A stretch of DNA of 64,000 nt, taken from positions 3,534,001 through 3,598,000 of the forward strand of contig NZ_CP048106.1 in the NCBI RefSeq assembly GCF_010092985.1, written 5' to 3'. The DNA is from Pontibacter pudoricolor (GTDB lineage Bacteria; Bacteroidota; Bacteroidia; Cytophagales; Hymenobacteraceae). Under the pieces are notes generated by a model. It was given only the letters and a program-made list of their open reading frames with translations, did not search any database and was not told the DNA's origin. The position numbers and the translations under genes are program-made. Position 1 is the first letter of the stretch, and each line of letters begins with the position of its first letter. This document shows positions 16,186 to 25,892 of the stretch, piece after piece.

Positions 16186-17341
16186 ATTTCTTTCCCGGCT
16201 ATTGTGGGTTCTGCTGCTTTGTTGTGGCGTTGTACATCCTTCTGGTGCGCAGGTGTTGCCTGTAGAGCAGGAAAATTCAATTACTACAAACTGGCTGGTA
16301 TACAAAAGCGGCACGAACGAACTGATACCATACGTAGAAGGCGCAACTACAGAAAGCCATGCCCTGCATCAGTGGCTTCAGATTATTCCTGATAATACAT
16401 TTCCAGTTTCTTTTGTAGGTCCAAAGGGTTTATGCCTGTTCCTTAATAATCAATTGATATTTGTTGCTAATGCTACGGAGGTATATAAGCTAAACCTGGC
16501 GCCCTATGCACGTAACGTTAAACCGAAACAAGGGAAATACCTGTTAACAGTGTGGCATCCGGACCAGCAACCCGTTGTAAACTCTTTTAAAAATGTAGAA
16601 GTGCTGCGGCAGGGAGAAGTTAAGCAGGCGGGAGATTCAACTTTTGCTGTACGGGTGCGGGAGTACGTTAACCTGAATGCTTTTGTCATTTTTACGCTAT
16701 TGCTGGGCTTGCTTTATGGAGCACTTAAGAGCAACTATCCCGCTGACTTTAGCAGCCTGTATAATATCAATTCCTTTATGCGGGTAAGCTCGTTGCAGGA
16801 AGGTTTCCTGTCAAAACCTATAAGTTCATGGTCCAGTATCTTATTTGTGCTGGTGTTCTCGCTTTCACTTGCATTGTTAATTGCTGCTATACATACAGAG
16901 GTGATGCATATCCGCCTGCTGAACCAGTTTATTCCGGCTTCAGCTTCAGGTATTAGTTCCAAGGTTATTCTCTATACCCTTCTCATATTTTTATTTATCC
17001 TGCTAAAATACCTTTTCCTGAAAACAATGAGCTTTATTTTCGGGTTAGAGGAGGTAGTGCAGTTACAATACCGGGAGTTTTTAAGAACTATACTTTTTCT
17101 TGGTATATTTCTGCCAGTTGTGGTTTTGTTTTACCTGGCTTTTAACGCAAGTATGCCACAGATAATACTGATAATATCGAACCTGGCTGTTGCATTCATG
17201 TTGATAATCACAATAGTGCGTGTATTTGCGACTGTAAATACCAAGGTTTCAGTACTAAATTTGCATTTATTTTCATACCTTTGCGCCACAGAAGTTATAC
17301 CGTTGGCTATCATGCTGAAACTAATCGTGTTTAACTTCTAA
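16160..17341 (+). CDS. DUF4271 domain membrane protein
   Basis: The 393-residue protein has a signal peptide (about residues 10-31), an extracytoplasmic domain (about 32-170) and then some six hydrophobic segments to the C-terminus. The C-terminal text with LLYTLLIFLFILLKYLFLK and the position just upstream of hemD fit the DUF4271 family of Bacteroidota. The function is unknown to me. It overlaps the upstream transferase gene by 26 bp and precedes hemD by 59 bp. Confidence 0.8.
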   Translation: MHSVFQKHKFLSRLLWVLLLCCGVVHPSGAQVLPVEQENSITTNWLVYKSGTNELIPYVEGATTESHALHQWLQIIPDNTFPVSFVGPKGLCLFLNNQLIFVANATEVYKLNLAPYARNVKPKQGKYLLTVWHPDQQPVVNSFKNVEVLRQGEVKQAGDSTFAVRVREYVNLNAFVIFTLLLGLLYGALKSNYPADFSSLYNINSFMRVSSLQEGFLSKPISSWSSILFVLVFSLSLALLIAAIHTEVMHIRLLNQFIPASASGISSKVILYTLLIFLFILLKYLFLKTMSFIFGLEEVVQLQYREFLRTILFLGIFLPVVVLFYLAFNASMPQIILIISNLAVAFMLIITIVRVFATVNTKVSVLNLHLFSYLCATEVIPLAIMLKLIVFNF

Positions 17342-17400
17342 AAACACAATTAAGTATAGTTGCCGAAGAAACTGAAGGTGTTAAATTAAGAGCCGCATAT

Positions 17401-18195
17401 ATGGTTGAGAGCAAAGCAAAAGGAAGTGCCAATCCTGAAAGACACAAAGTACCCATCAAGAGCATACTGGTAACGCAGCCGCAGCCTACAACTGATAATT
17501 CACCTTATGTAACTATAGCCGAGAAATACGGCATTAAAGTAGATTTCAGGGCGTTTATTGAAGTTGAGCCTGTGCCTTACAAGGAGTTCAGGAAGGATAA
17601 GGTTGATATTCTGTCTCATACAGCTGTTATATTTACCAGTCGTAATGCTGTTGATCATTTTTTCAGAATCTGCCAGGAGAATAAAATAGAAATGCCGGCT
17701 GATATGAAGTACTTCTGTATTTCTGATCAAACGGCTTATTACCTGCAAAAGTATATTGTACTGCGTAAGCGCAAGTTATTTGTAGGGGAGAAAACTGCGA
17801 AAGATCTTTTTGAGGTTATTAAGAAGCATAAGAACGAAAAATTCCTGTTCCCTTGCTCTAATATCCGGAAAGATGATATTCCGGCCTTTATGGAAGCAAA
17901 CAAGATCAAGTTTACAGAAGCCATTATTTACAAAACGGTGCCGGCTGACCTGTCGGACCTGGATGATGTAACGTATGACTGCCTGGCTTTCTTTAGCCCT
18001 TCAGGAATAACATCGCTGTTTATGAACTTCCCGGATTTTAAGCAGAACAATACGCGTATTGCAGCATTCGGGCCAACTACAGCTAAAGCTGTACGTGATG
18101 CAGGGCTGGAGCTTGATATTGAAGCACCAATGCCTAATGCTCCGTCTATGACGGGTGCTATTGAAGTTTACATCCAAAATCAGAAACAAAAGTAA
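17401..18195 (+). CDS. hemD: Uroporphyrinogen-III synthase
   Basis: The 264-residue protein shows the two alternating alpha/beta domains of HemD: IKSILVTQPQPT at the start of domain 1, VDILSHTAVIFTSRNAVDHFF (about 73-94), FFSPSGITSLF (about 200-210) and IAAFGPTTAKAVRDAGL (about 220-237). The enzyme closes hydroxymethylbilane with inversion of ring D in tetrapyrrole synthesis. Sequence is weakly conserved in this family, so the call rests on these blocks and on the neighbour DUF4271, a known companion in the phylum. Confidence 0.85.
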   Translation: MVESKAKGSANPERHKVPIKSILVTQPQPTTDNSPYVTIAEKYGIKVDFRAFIEVEPVPYKEFRKDKVDILSHTAVIFTSRNAVDHFFRICQENKIEMPADMKYFCISDQTAYYLQKYIVLRKRKLFVGEKTAKDLFEVIKKHKNEKFLFPCSNIRKDDIPAFMEANKIKFTEAIIYKTVPADLSDLDDVTYDCLAFFSPSGITSLFMNFPDFKQNNTRIAAFGPTTAKAVRDAGLELDIEAPMPNAPSMTGAIEVYIQNQKQK

Positions 18196-18279
18196 AAAAG
18201 GCGTTACTGCTGCAACTTTTATCTCTGAAATACATACTATCTAAAACGCAAAGATGAGAAAGTGTTAAACTATCTTGTT

Positions 18280-18310
18280 TTTGCGTTTTACCGTTTAAGT
18301 AGTATATTTA
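18280..18310 (+). promoter_or_regulatory. Candidate Bacteroidota promoter of the porP-type gene
   Basis: TTTG (18280-18283), 19-bp spacer, then TATATTTA (18303-18310), one base away from TAnnTTTG. It lies 56 bp before the start codon. The spacing fits the known Bacteroidota sigma factor consensus. Confidence 0.5.
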
Positions 18311-18365
18311 AATCTCTATACTTCCTGATATTTCCAATACTGTTCTTGCTTTGCTGCAGTAGCCT

Positions 18366-19337
18366 ATGAGAAAGCTATTACCCGTACTAGTGTTGATTCT
18401 GTTATGTGCCCGGGACCTGGCTGCACAGCAGCAGCCGCAGTTCACACACTACAGCTTTAACGGCATGCAGCTAAGTCCTGCTTATGCGGGTATAACTAAC
18501 CGGCCGGAAATACTTTCGATATACAGGTACCAGTGGTTAGGCTACGATGCCACATTTGATGATGGCGGATCACCTCAGACACTTTTGCTTACAGCACATA
18601 CACCTGTTAGGCTGCTGCATGGCGGTGTAGGTATAAATCTGATGCGGGATAAAATTGCAAACACGACCTATACAACGGCGGCACTTTCGTATGCCTTTCA
18701 TATAGCCGTGGGCGAAGGAAAGCTGGGGCTGGGTATACAGGGAAATATGAACAATATCAAGAAAGGCACTTACAGGCCTAACGATGATAACGATCCGAGT
18801 GTGCCTAACAACAGTTCAGATACAAAATATGACCTTGGAGCCGGGATATGGTACGAATCAAGCACTTTTTATGCAGGCGGAGGTGTAACCAATCTGCTAA
18901 AAGCACAGTATGAGTTTGCGAACACAGAGGATGGGATAGATGATGAAAAGAAAGGCAGCCTGCTAAGTGAAAATCATATTTACGCTACTGCCGGGTATCA
19001 TCTGCCAGTTTCAAGTATATTTATACTTACACCGATGGCGCTCCTCAAGCACGACACCGAAACTTTTTCGTTTGACGCAGGCGCAAAAATTACCTACGAC
19101 GAAAAATATTGGGCCGGAGTGAACTACAGACATAAAGAAGCTGTTGGAGCGCTAATTGGGTTGGGTTTATTTACAGATAATTCATTAAGAGTAGGATACG
19201 CATTTGACTTAACAATATTCAATAAAGTTGCCAAGGCGCCAACATCACACGAAGTGATGATTTCTTACAGGCTTCCCGAGCCTACAGTGCGTTTAAAACC
19301 GCCGGTAAGAACACCAAGGTATAACTTCACTAAATAA
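18366..19337 (+). CDS. PorP/SprF family type IX secretion outer-membrane protein
   Basis: The 323-residue protein has a signal peptide (residues 1-20, cleavage near LAAQ) and the hallmark FTHYSFNGMQLSPAYAGI near the start of the mature part, followed by a beta-barrel with aromatic-Gly rich strands. PorP/SprF proteins sit in the outer membrane and help anchor or export particular T9SS cargo, including gliding adhesins. It stands directly upstream of gldKLMN, with a 234-bp gap that holds a second promoter, so the core genes may be transcribed both from here and separately. Confidence 0.92.
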   Translation: MRKLLPVLVLILLCARDLAAQQQPQFTHYSFNGMQLSPAYAGITNRPEILSIYRYQWLGYDATFDDGGSPQTLLLTAHTPVRLLHGGVGINLMRDKIANTTYTTAALSYAFHIAVGEGKLGLGIQGNMNNIKKGTYRPNDDNDPSVPNNSSDTKYDLGAGIWYESSTFYAGGGVTNLLKAQYEFANTEDGIDDEKKGSLLSENHIYATAGYHLPVSSIFILTPMALLKHDTETFSFDAGAKITYDEKYWAGVNYRHKEAVGALIGLGLFTDNSLRVGYAFDLTIFNKVAKAPTSHEVMISYRLPEPTVRLKPPVRTPRYNFTK

Positions 19338-19475
19338 AAAGCGAATACATAAAAAAGCTGATATTGGTGTAAAGTGCAATTCTTGAAAAAATACAGAAAA
19401 AAATAGTGGTTAATCTGTAAAATATTCCCCTAATTGTACCGTTAAAAAATAATAAATGCGTGTAGCAAGTAATTG

Positions 19476-19508
19476 TTTGTTTATTTGATGCAAAACCATA
19501 TATATTTG
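19476..19508 (+). promoter_or_regulatory. Candidate Bacteroidota promoter of gldKLMN
   Basis: TTTG (19476-19479), a 21-bp spacer, then TATATTTG (19501-19508), a perfect TAnnTTTG box, about 64 bp before the gldK start. The region around it is AT-rich. Confidence 0.6.
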
Positions 19509-19571
19509 CTACACCAGTAAAAATGTGCTAAGAATACATTGCTAAGAATTTTACCTTTTTTAAGAGTCATC

Positions 19572-20591
19572 ATGAACAAACTATTTAAGCTGTCTTCCTT
19601 CGCTTTGGCGGTGTTGCTGCTTGCAGGTTGCGGATTGAGAAACAGACCGCAGGGAGACCTGGTTGGGTCAGACGACCGTCCTGATTACAATGCACAGCAA
19701 ATACCTTACGGTATGGTGGCATGTCCGGGCGGAACTTTCCATATGGGGCAGGCAGATCAGGATATTGCTGCAACAATGGCTAACCTGAATAAACAAGTGA
19801 CGATTGGTGCCTTCTATATGGACGAAACTGAGATCACGAATAATGAATATCGCCAGTTTATGGACGTTATCATGCAGGACTCGCTTGAAGTACTGGGTGA
19901 GGACTGGGTAATGGCGGAACTATATCCGGATACAACAGTGTGGGTGAAAGATTTTTCTTACCACATGGGCGATCCGTTAATGGAGTATTACTATTCACAT
20001 CCTGCATTTGATGATTATCCGGTAGTAGGCGTTGATTATTTTGCTGCTAAGTATTTCTCAAAGTGGCGCTCTAACTTTAAAAACCAGGCAAATGCTGATA
20101 ATGGCATGGCTCCTATGCCAAGCTTCAGACTTCCTTCTGAAGCAGAATGGGAATATGCCTCACGCGGTGGACGCGATATGACGGTTTATCCTTGGGGTGG
20201 TCCGTACCTGCGTAACGCTAAAGGGTGCTTGCTTGCAAACTTTAAGCCAGGCCGTGGTGACTATTATAGCGATGGTTTCTCTTACACAGCTCCTGTAGCA
20301 CAATACTTCCCGAACGATTATGGTCTGTATGATATGGCAGGCAACGTGGCCGAGTGGTGCGAAGATGCTTATGCCGATGCTTACGTTCCGATCACGTGGG
20401 ATCTGAACCCGGTATATTATGATGATAATGAGCCTCGCAAAGTAGTTAGAGGTGGTTCATGGAAAGATATTGCCTATTTTCTGGAAACAGGAACGCGTAA
20501 TTTCGAATTCCAGGATTCAGCTCGTTCTTATATTGGCTTCCGTAACGCGATGGTATACTTAGGCAGATCATCAGGAAGAGAATTCAGATAG
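19572..20591 (+). CDS. gldK: Type IX secretion lipoprotein GldK/PorK
   Basis: The 339-residue protein has a lipoprotein signal (MNKLFKLSS... LLAGC, Cys20) and a formylglycine-generating-enzyme-like (sulfatase-modifying factor) domain: FHMGQAD, MDETEITNNEYRQF, FRLPSEAEWEYASRGG, DMAGNVAEWCEDAY and VVRGGSWKD. In the T9SS this fold forms, with GldN, the periplasmic ring under the outer membrane; it is not thought to be an enzyme there. ATG 19572 is chosen because the upstream ATG at 19539 would spoil the signal peptide. It is the first of four genes in order K-L-M-N. Confidence 0.95.
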   Translation: MNKLFKLSSFALAVLLLAGCGLRNRPQGDLVGSDDRPDYNAQQIPYGMVACPGGTFHMGQADQDIAATMANLNKQVTIGAFYMDETEITNNEYRQFMDVIMQDSLEVLGEDWVMAELYPDTTVWVKDFSYHMGDPLMEYYYSHPAFDDYPVVGVDYFAAKYFSKWRSNFKNQANADNGMAPMPSFRLPSEAEWEYASRGGRDMTVYPWGGPYLRNAKGCLLANFKPGRGDYYSDGFSYTAPVAQYFPNDYGLYDMAGNVAEWCEDAYADAYVPITWDLNPVYYDDNEPRKVVRGGSWKDIAYFLETGTRNFEFQDSARSYIGFRNAMVYLGRSSGREFR

Positions 20592-20656
20592 AAACATCCC
20601 AAACAACCAAATACAAAACCCAAACACTATCGTTCACAAATTAATTAGAAAACAAA

Positions 20657-21460
20657 ATGAGTAACGCTAAACAACGCAGCTTTGTATACGACGTCCTGAT
20701 GCCAAAAGTATATGGTATTGGTGCCGCAGTCGTTATCGTTGGAGCACTTTTCAAAATCATGCACTGGCCTCTTGCAGACGTGATGCTGATTGCAGGTCTT
20801 AGTACTGAGGCTATTATTTTCTTCCTGAGTGCTTTCCAGCCGCAACCGCATGATCCGGATTGGGCAAAAGTGTATCCTCAGCTTGCTGATGACTATACAG
20901 GTGATGCACTTGTACCTGCAACTGCAGGTGTATCAGGCGGAAACGGTCTGACCCGCAAACTGGATGATATGCTGCTTGATGCAAACATTACTCCGGAAAC
21001 TATAAACTCTTTAGGTCTAGGCCTGAACAGACTGAGCGAAACTGCTGCTCAGATGGCAGACGTTAGCCAGGCAGCTTCAGCTACATCAGACTATACGCTA
21101 AGAATCAGAGAAGCATCCGGCTCATTAGATAAAATGAATGTTGCTTATGCTACAACAGCTGAAGCCCTGGCCCAGATGGCAGGCTCAACTGTAGATGCAA
21201 AAGAATACCACCAGCAGATACAAGGCATGACCAGAAACCTTGGTGCACTGAACGCAGTGTACGAAATGGAACTACAAGACGCTAACAACCACCTGAAGGC
21301 GATGAACAAGTTCTATGGTAACCTGAGCATGGCTATGGAAAATTTAACTGATGCCAGCAAAGATACAGAGCAATTCAAGCAGGAAGTTTCGAAGCTTACG
21401 CAGAATCTACACTCACTTAACAATGTGTATGGTAACATGCTGACAGCTATGAGAGGTTAA
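20657..21460 (+). CDS. gldL: Type IX secretion and gliding motor protein GldL/PorL
   Basis: The 267-residue protein has two transmembrane helices near the N-terminus (about residues 14-35 and 40-60; the second holds IMHWPLADVML) and then a long cytoplasmic helical region. With GldM it forms the inner-membrane motor that converts proton-motive force into rotation driving secretion and gliding. The conserved membrane glutamate may be in LSTEAIIFF (about residue 52). It follows gldK by 65 bp and precedes gldM by 55 bp. Confidence 0.95.
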   Translation: MSNAKQRSFVYDVLMPKVYGIGAAVVIVGALFKIMHWPLADVMLIAGLSTEAIIFFLSAFQPQPHDPDWAKVYPQLADDYTGDALVPATAGVSGGNGLTRKLDDMLLDANITPETINSLGLGLNRLSETAAQMADVSQAASATSDYTLRIREASGSLDKMNVAYATTAEALAQMAGSTVDAKEYHQQIQGMTRNLGALNAVYEMELQDANNHLKAMNKFYGNLSMAMENLTDASKDTEQFKQEVSKLTQNLHSLNNVYGNMLTAMRG

Positions 21461-21515
21461 TCCTGGCTAATTGTAATTGTTCTAAATCATAAGAAAACAG
21501 TTAATATAGTATAAC

Positions 21516-23117
21516 ATGGCTGGAGGAAAAGAGACACCACGGCAGAAGATGATCGGTATGATGTACCTGGTACTTACCGCACTTCTCGCCCTACAAGTGA
21601 ACTCTGCTATCCTGTTGAAATTTCAGTTCCTGGACGAAAGTTTACTGGAAGTGAATAGTAAGACAGTGAATGACAATGCAGGAGTTCTAACTAATATAAA
21701 GTCTGCCGTTAACGAAGGTGGTAACAGATCATCAGATGCCCGTGTATTAAATAATGCACAGGAGATACGTAAGCAAACATCAGATATGGTAAACTATATC
21801 CGTGGCTTGCGTGAGACGCTGGTAAAAGCAACTGGTGGTATGAACGAGGAAATAGCAAATCAGTATGCCAACCCAAGCGCAGAAGATAAAGTTGCTATGA
21901 CTATGATCGGAGCTGCTAACAAAAAGAATGGATCAGCTTATGAGTTAAAGGATAAGCTTAACGCGTATGCTAAATTCTTAAAGCAGTATAACCCGAATAT
22001 GCCGGCACAACTGGCAAACGACGGTAAAGAAGATCCTGTTGCTAAAAACGATAAGTCGCAGCGCAACAAAGACTTTGCTGAACTAAACTTCGAAAACACT
22101 CCGCTTGTAGCAGCATTAGCTGTTCTTTCTCAGAAAGAAAACGAAGTGCTGAAGTATGAAGCAGATGCATTACAGAAATTAGCTACGCAGGTTGGTGCGG
22201 ATATCATCAAGTTTGAGAAGATATTTGCAATGGCCCGCGCTGAGTCTAAGACAGTTGCTGCTGGTACAAAGTACAAAGCAGATATGTTTATTGCAGCTTC
22301 TTCTGATGCGATTACACCAACTATGACTTTCCAGGGTAAGCCTGTAAAGGTTGTAGATGGAAAAGGTATAGTTGAGTTTACAGCTGCTGCTTCTAACTAT
22401 GATGCAGAAGGTAACTCTAAGCAATCTTGGAAAGGGCAGATCAAGATCAACCAGAATGGTCGTGATACTGTGTTTACAGTGGAAGAAGACTATGTGGTAG
22501 CTAAGCCTGTAATTCAAATACAATCAGCAGCAGTACAGGCACTTTACTTCCAGTGTGCAAATGAACTAAATGTGCAGGTTCCTGCTTTAGGAGCTACGTA
22601 TGATCCAAGCTTTAGTGCATCTGGTGGTTCAGCTATAAAAGGCGCTAAAAAAGGTTTAGTAACCGTAATACCAACTGCTGCAGAAGTTAGACTTTCAGTA
22701 AGCAGCGGCGGTAATGCCATTGGTTCCGAAACATTTAAGGTTCGTCCAATACCTAAACCAGAAGTAGTAGCGTTAGTAAACGGCAGACCAGTAGATATGA
22801 AGCGCGGTGTTCCGGCATCATCTTTCAGACAGGTAACGCTGGATGCTATAGCTGACGACGGCTTTAAACAATTATTACCTAATGAAGCGCGTTATAGAGT
22901 AACAAAATGGAGAGCATTCCTTGTTAGAAATAACCGCCCGATAGACCAGGCAGAGTTTAACAGCCCAACTGCAAACCTTACAAACTTTGCGTCTAAAGCG
23001 ACAAAAGGAGATATGGTTTACATTGAAGTGGTAGATGTTAAGCGATTAAACTATAAAGGTCAGGCAGTTGATGCCAAGACCGGAAGAGATTTAAGCTGGA
23101 ATATCCCATTAAACTAA
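21516..23117 (+). CDS. gldM: Type IX secretion and gliding motor protein GldM/PorM
   Basis: The 533-residue protein starts with MAGGKETPRQKMIGMMYLVLTALLALQVNSAIL, a typical GldM start with a single transmembrane helix (about residues 13-33). The long periplasmic part has a helical region followed by several beta-rich domains and reaches the outer-membrane GldKN ring. It has the usual length and no disruption. Together with GldL it powers export of folded cargo carrying a C-terminal T9SS signal. Confidence 0.96.
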   Translation: MAGGKETPRQKMIGMMYLVLTALLALQVNSAILLKFQFLDESLLEVNSKTVNDNAGVLTNIKSAVNEGGNRSSDARVLNNAQEIRKQTSDMVNYIRGLRETLVKATGGMNEEIANQYANPSAEDKVAMTMIGAANKKNGSAYELKDKLNAYAKFLKQYNPNMPAQLANDGKEDPVAKNDKSQRNKDFAELNFENTPLVAALAVLSQKENEVLKYEADALQKLATQVGADIIKFEKIFAMARAESKTVAAGTKYKADMFIAASSDAITPTMTFQGKPVKVVDGKGIVEFTAAASNYDAEGNSKQSWKGQIKINQNGRDTVFTVEEDYVVAKPVIQIQSAAVQALYFQCANELNVQVPALGATYDPSFSASGGSAIKGAKKGLVTVIPTAAEVRLSVSSGGNAIGSETFKVRPIPKPEVVALVNGRPVDMKRGVPASSFRQVTLDAIADDGFKQLLPNEARYRVTKWRAFLVRNNRPIDQAEFNSPTANLTNFASKATKGDMVYIEVVDVKRLNYKGQAVDAKTGRDLSWNIPLN

Positions 23118-23139
23118 AATACTTAAGCTTAAAAGGAAT

Positions 23140-23994
23140 ATGAAATTAGTAAAAGCATTTGGTGTAGCAGCAGGAATACTCCTGTCAGTAGGTGCTATGG
23201 CACAACAGGTTTCAACAACTGCTACAAGCAGTGCATCTGCAAGACCAATTCCTGAGCATGATATTCTCTTCAAGAAAACAGTTTGGCGTAAAATAGACCT
23301 GCGTGAAAAGCAGAATCAGCCAATGTTCTCGCAGAACAGACAGATTACGAAGATCATAATTGATGCTGTAAAAAGTGGAGAGTTAACGCCATACAAGACT
23401 GACTCAGTAAATACACCAATTACAAGAGAAGAATTTGTAGGTAACATGACTCCTCAGGCTGCCGGAAGTGAACTGAGCGAAGAAGAGATTGCAGCAGGTT
23501 TAGGTAAGCAGGAAGAAGAAGATCCGTGGGCAAACGTTGCCGGTGTTGAAAAAGCAGAAACTGCTGGCCCAATTAGCAACGAGTTTTTCCCTAAAGATCT
23601 TTACTTGCTGGAAATCAAAGAAGATGTAGTGTTTGATAAGAAGCGCTCCAGAATGTATCATGATATCCAGACTGTTTCGTTAATTGTTCCTTCAACTTTA
23701 AGCTCACGTGGTTTTGAAGAGCCGATAGCAACATTTAAAATGAGCGATCTGGTACGCGTGTTCCGTAACAACCCTGAAACGGCCATATGGTACAACGCAC
23801 AAAATACGGCACAGCATAAAAACTTAGCCGATGCATTTGACCTGTGGTTATTCAGTTCTTATATCACCAAGATCTCTAATGCTGGCGACAGATCGTTAGC
23901 AGACCAGTTTGGTGGTGGACAGAAAGGTTTATTAGCCGCTCAGGATGCTGCAGAAGCACTTATAGAGTACGAATACAGCCTTTGGAGCTACTAA
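23140..23994 (+). CDS. gldN: Type IX secretion protein GldN/PorN
   Basis: The 284-residue protein has a signal peptide (about residues 1-22, ending AMAQQ) and GldN-type text: DILFKKTVWRKIDLREKQNQPMF, then FFPKDLYLLEIKEDVVFDKKRSRMYHDIQTVSLI. It pairs with GldK in the periplasmic ring. It lies 22 bp after gldM and ends 18 bp before a bidirectional terminator, closing the T9SS core operon. Confidence 0.95.
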   Translation: MKLVKAFGVAAGILLSVGAMAQQVSTTATSSASARPIPEHDILFKKTVWRKIDLREKQNQPMFSQNRQITKIIIDAVKSGELTPYKTDSVNTPITREEFVGNMTPQAAGSELSEEEIAAGLGKQEEEDPWANVAGVEKAETAGPISNEFFPKDLYLLEIKEDVVFDKKRSRMYHDIQTVSLIVPSTLSSRGFEEPIATFKMSDLVRVFRNNPETAIWYNAQNTAQHKNLADAFDLWLFSSYITKISNAGDRSLADQFGGGQKGLLAAQDAAEALIEYEYSLWSY

Positions 23995-24011
23995 GCTTTA
24001 AAGCAGAAAAT

Positions 24012-24046
24012 AAAAAAAGGAGACTCAGAAACGGGTCTCCTTTTTT
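24012..24046. terminator. Bidirectional terminator between gldN and uvrC
   Basis: The stem GGAGAC with GTCTCC is extended by seven A on the left and six T on the right, giving about 12 pairs around a loop near 24025-24033. It serves both convergent genes. Confidence 0.85.
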
Positions 24047-24066
24047 ATTTATAGTTCAATCGCAAA

Positions 24067-25881
24067 CTATAGTTGTTCAGGCTTATGGAGGTAATTATAA
24101 AGAATAGTTGCTTTTGCTTTACCTATTTCTGTAGTTAGCTCTGCAAGGGTAAGTTCGCGCAGTTTTTTTACAGACCTGTATTTGTTTAAGAGTTGATCAG
24201 AAATAACAGGACCTATCCCTTTTATATCCGTCAGTTCGGTTTTTAAAGTGCCCGCATCACGTTTACTGCGATGGAAAGTAATAGCGAAACGGTGCGCTTC
24301 ATCGCGGATGCGCTGGATCAGGCGGAGCGATTCAGATTTTTTATCAATGTACAGCGGCAGGTTATCACCCGGGTAGAAAATTTCTTCCAGGCGTTTAGCA
24401 ATGCCAACTATAGCCACTTTACCCCAGATGTCCAGATCTTTCAGTGCCTTAACAGCAAAGCTAAGCTGCCCTTTACCACCATCTATAATGATAAGTTGCG
24501 GTAAAGGTTGGGTCTCATCTAATAACCTCCTGTAGCGCCGCGTAACAATCTCGTACATCGATTCAAAGTCGTTGGGGCCAACTACCGTTTTAATGTTGAA
24601 ATGCCTGTAGTCCTTCTTACTTGGCCTGCCATTCTTAAAACAGACCATAGAGGCCACCGGGTTATCGCCCTGGAAGTTGGAGTTATCGAAACACTCAATA
24701 TGGCGGGGAAGCTCGGTAAGGCGTAAATCCTTTTTCATCGTTTCCAGCACTCTTATTTCGCGCTGATCACTCATTTCACGGTTCTTTTCCTGCCGCCCTT
24801 CGCGCTCTTTGCGCAGGTACATGGCATTCTTCAGGGAAAGATTGAGCAACTTTCGCTTGTCTCCTATCTGTGGGTAAGTAACAGTAATATTATCCAAGGG
24901 GAGAGAAACTTCTATGTTTGCAATAACCTCACGAGAGGTACTCTCAAACTCCTGGCGCAACTGAACTATAACAGAAGCTAAAATATCTTCATCAGCCTCA
25001 TCCAGCTTCTTTTGAATCTCCAGCGATTGTGTCAGAATGATCGAGCCATTCATCACTTTCAGATAGTTCAGAAAGGCACATTGCTCGTTAGACGTAATCG
25101 TGAAGACATCGATATTAGTAAGCGTATTGCTGACAACCGTCGATTTTACCTGGAAATCTTCAAGCATATCGAGCTTCTGCTTGTACTGGTGTGCCAGTTC
25201 AAACTGAAATTCGGCCGCCGCAGCTGCCATGTGCTCTTTAAAGTAGTTCTTAGCTATAGTTAAGTTACCTGAAAGAATGCTCCTGATCTGCGAAATGTAA
25301 TGGTTGTAGGTTGTCTCATCCACCAGCGCTTCGCAGGGGCCTTTACAATTACCGATGTGATACTCCAGGCAAACTTTAAACTTGCCGGCAGCAATGTTTT
25401 CAGGCGACAGGTTGTAAGTACAGGTGCGTAACGGATAAAGCGTGCGGATCAGGTCGAGCACAACGTGCATGGTGGTGCCGCTGGGATAAGGGCCAAAATA
25501 ACGGGAACCGTCGTTTATCTTATTACGGGTACTGATGACACGCGGAAAGCGCTCATTAACTATACAGATATAAGGATAGGTCTTTCCGTCTTTTAACAGA
25601 ATGTTGTATTTAGGCTGATACTGCTTGATGAGGTTATTCTCCAGCAGGAATGCATCGGCTTCGGTATCAACTATAGTAAACTCAATGTCTTTGATCTGGG
25701 AGACAAGCTTCAGCGTTTTTTTATTGTGCTGGGCTGAGCGGTTGAAATAAGAGCTTACGCGCTTTCTTATATCAACCGCTTTACCAACATAGATAATGCC
25801 TTTCTCGTCAAAGAACTTGTAGATGCCGGGCTTGTGCGGCAGGTGCGATATAGTTTCTTTCAGCTTCTCGTTAGCAGGCAT
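24067..25881 (-). CDS. uvrC: Excinuclease ABC subunit UvrC
   Basis: The 604-residue protein has an N-terminal GIY-YIG nuclease domain (GIYKFFDEKG with IIYVGKAVDIRKRV, residues 18-41), a UVR/middle region with the cysteine pair in KVCLEYHIGNCKGPC (about 168-182), the RNase-H-like nuclease domain beginning HIECFDNSNFQGDNPVASMV, and C-terminal helix-hairpin-helix text (LTDIKGIGPVISDQLLNKY). It makes both incisions in nucleotide excision repair. It is the last gene of a minus-strand set with the penicillin-binding protein 11 bp upstream. Confidence 0.97.
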   Translation of the reverse strand: MPANEKLKETISHLPHKPGIYKFFDEKGIIYVGKAVDIRKRVSSYFNRSAQHNKKTLKLVSQIKDIEFTIVDTEADAFLLENNLIKQYQPKYNILLKDGKTYPYICIVNERFPRVISTRNKINDGSRYFGPYPSGTTMHVVLDLIRTLYPLRTCTYNLSPENIAAGKFKVCLEYHIGNCKGPCEALVDETTYNHYISQIRSILSGNLTIAKNYFKEHMAAAAAEFQFELAHQYKQKLDMLEDFQVKSTVVSNTLTNIDVFTITSNEQCAFLNYLKVMNGSIILTQSLEIQKKLDEADEDILASVIVQLRQEFESTSREVIANIEVSLPLDNITVTYPQIGDKRKLLNLSLKNAMYLRKEREGRQEKNREMSDQREIRVLETMKKDLRLTELPRHIECFDNSNFQGDNPVASMVCFKNGRPSKKDYRHFNIKTVVGPNDFESMYEIVTRRYRRLLDETQPLPQLIIIDGGKGQLSFAVKALKDLDIWGKVAIVGIAKRLEEIFYPGDNLPLYIDKKSESLRLIQRIRDEAHRFAITFHRSKRDAGTLKTELTDIKGIGPVISDQLLNKYRSVKKLRELTLAELTTEIGKAKATILYNYLHKPEQL

Positions 25882-25892
25882 TTTAGCTCAAA

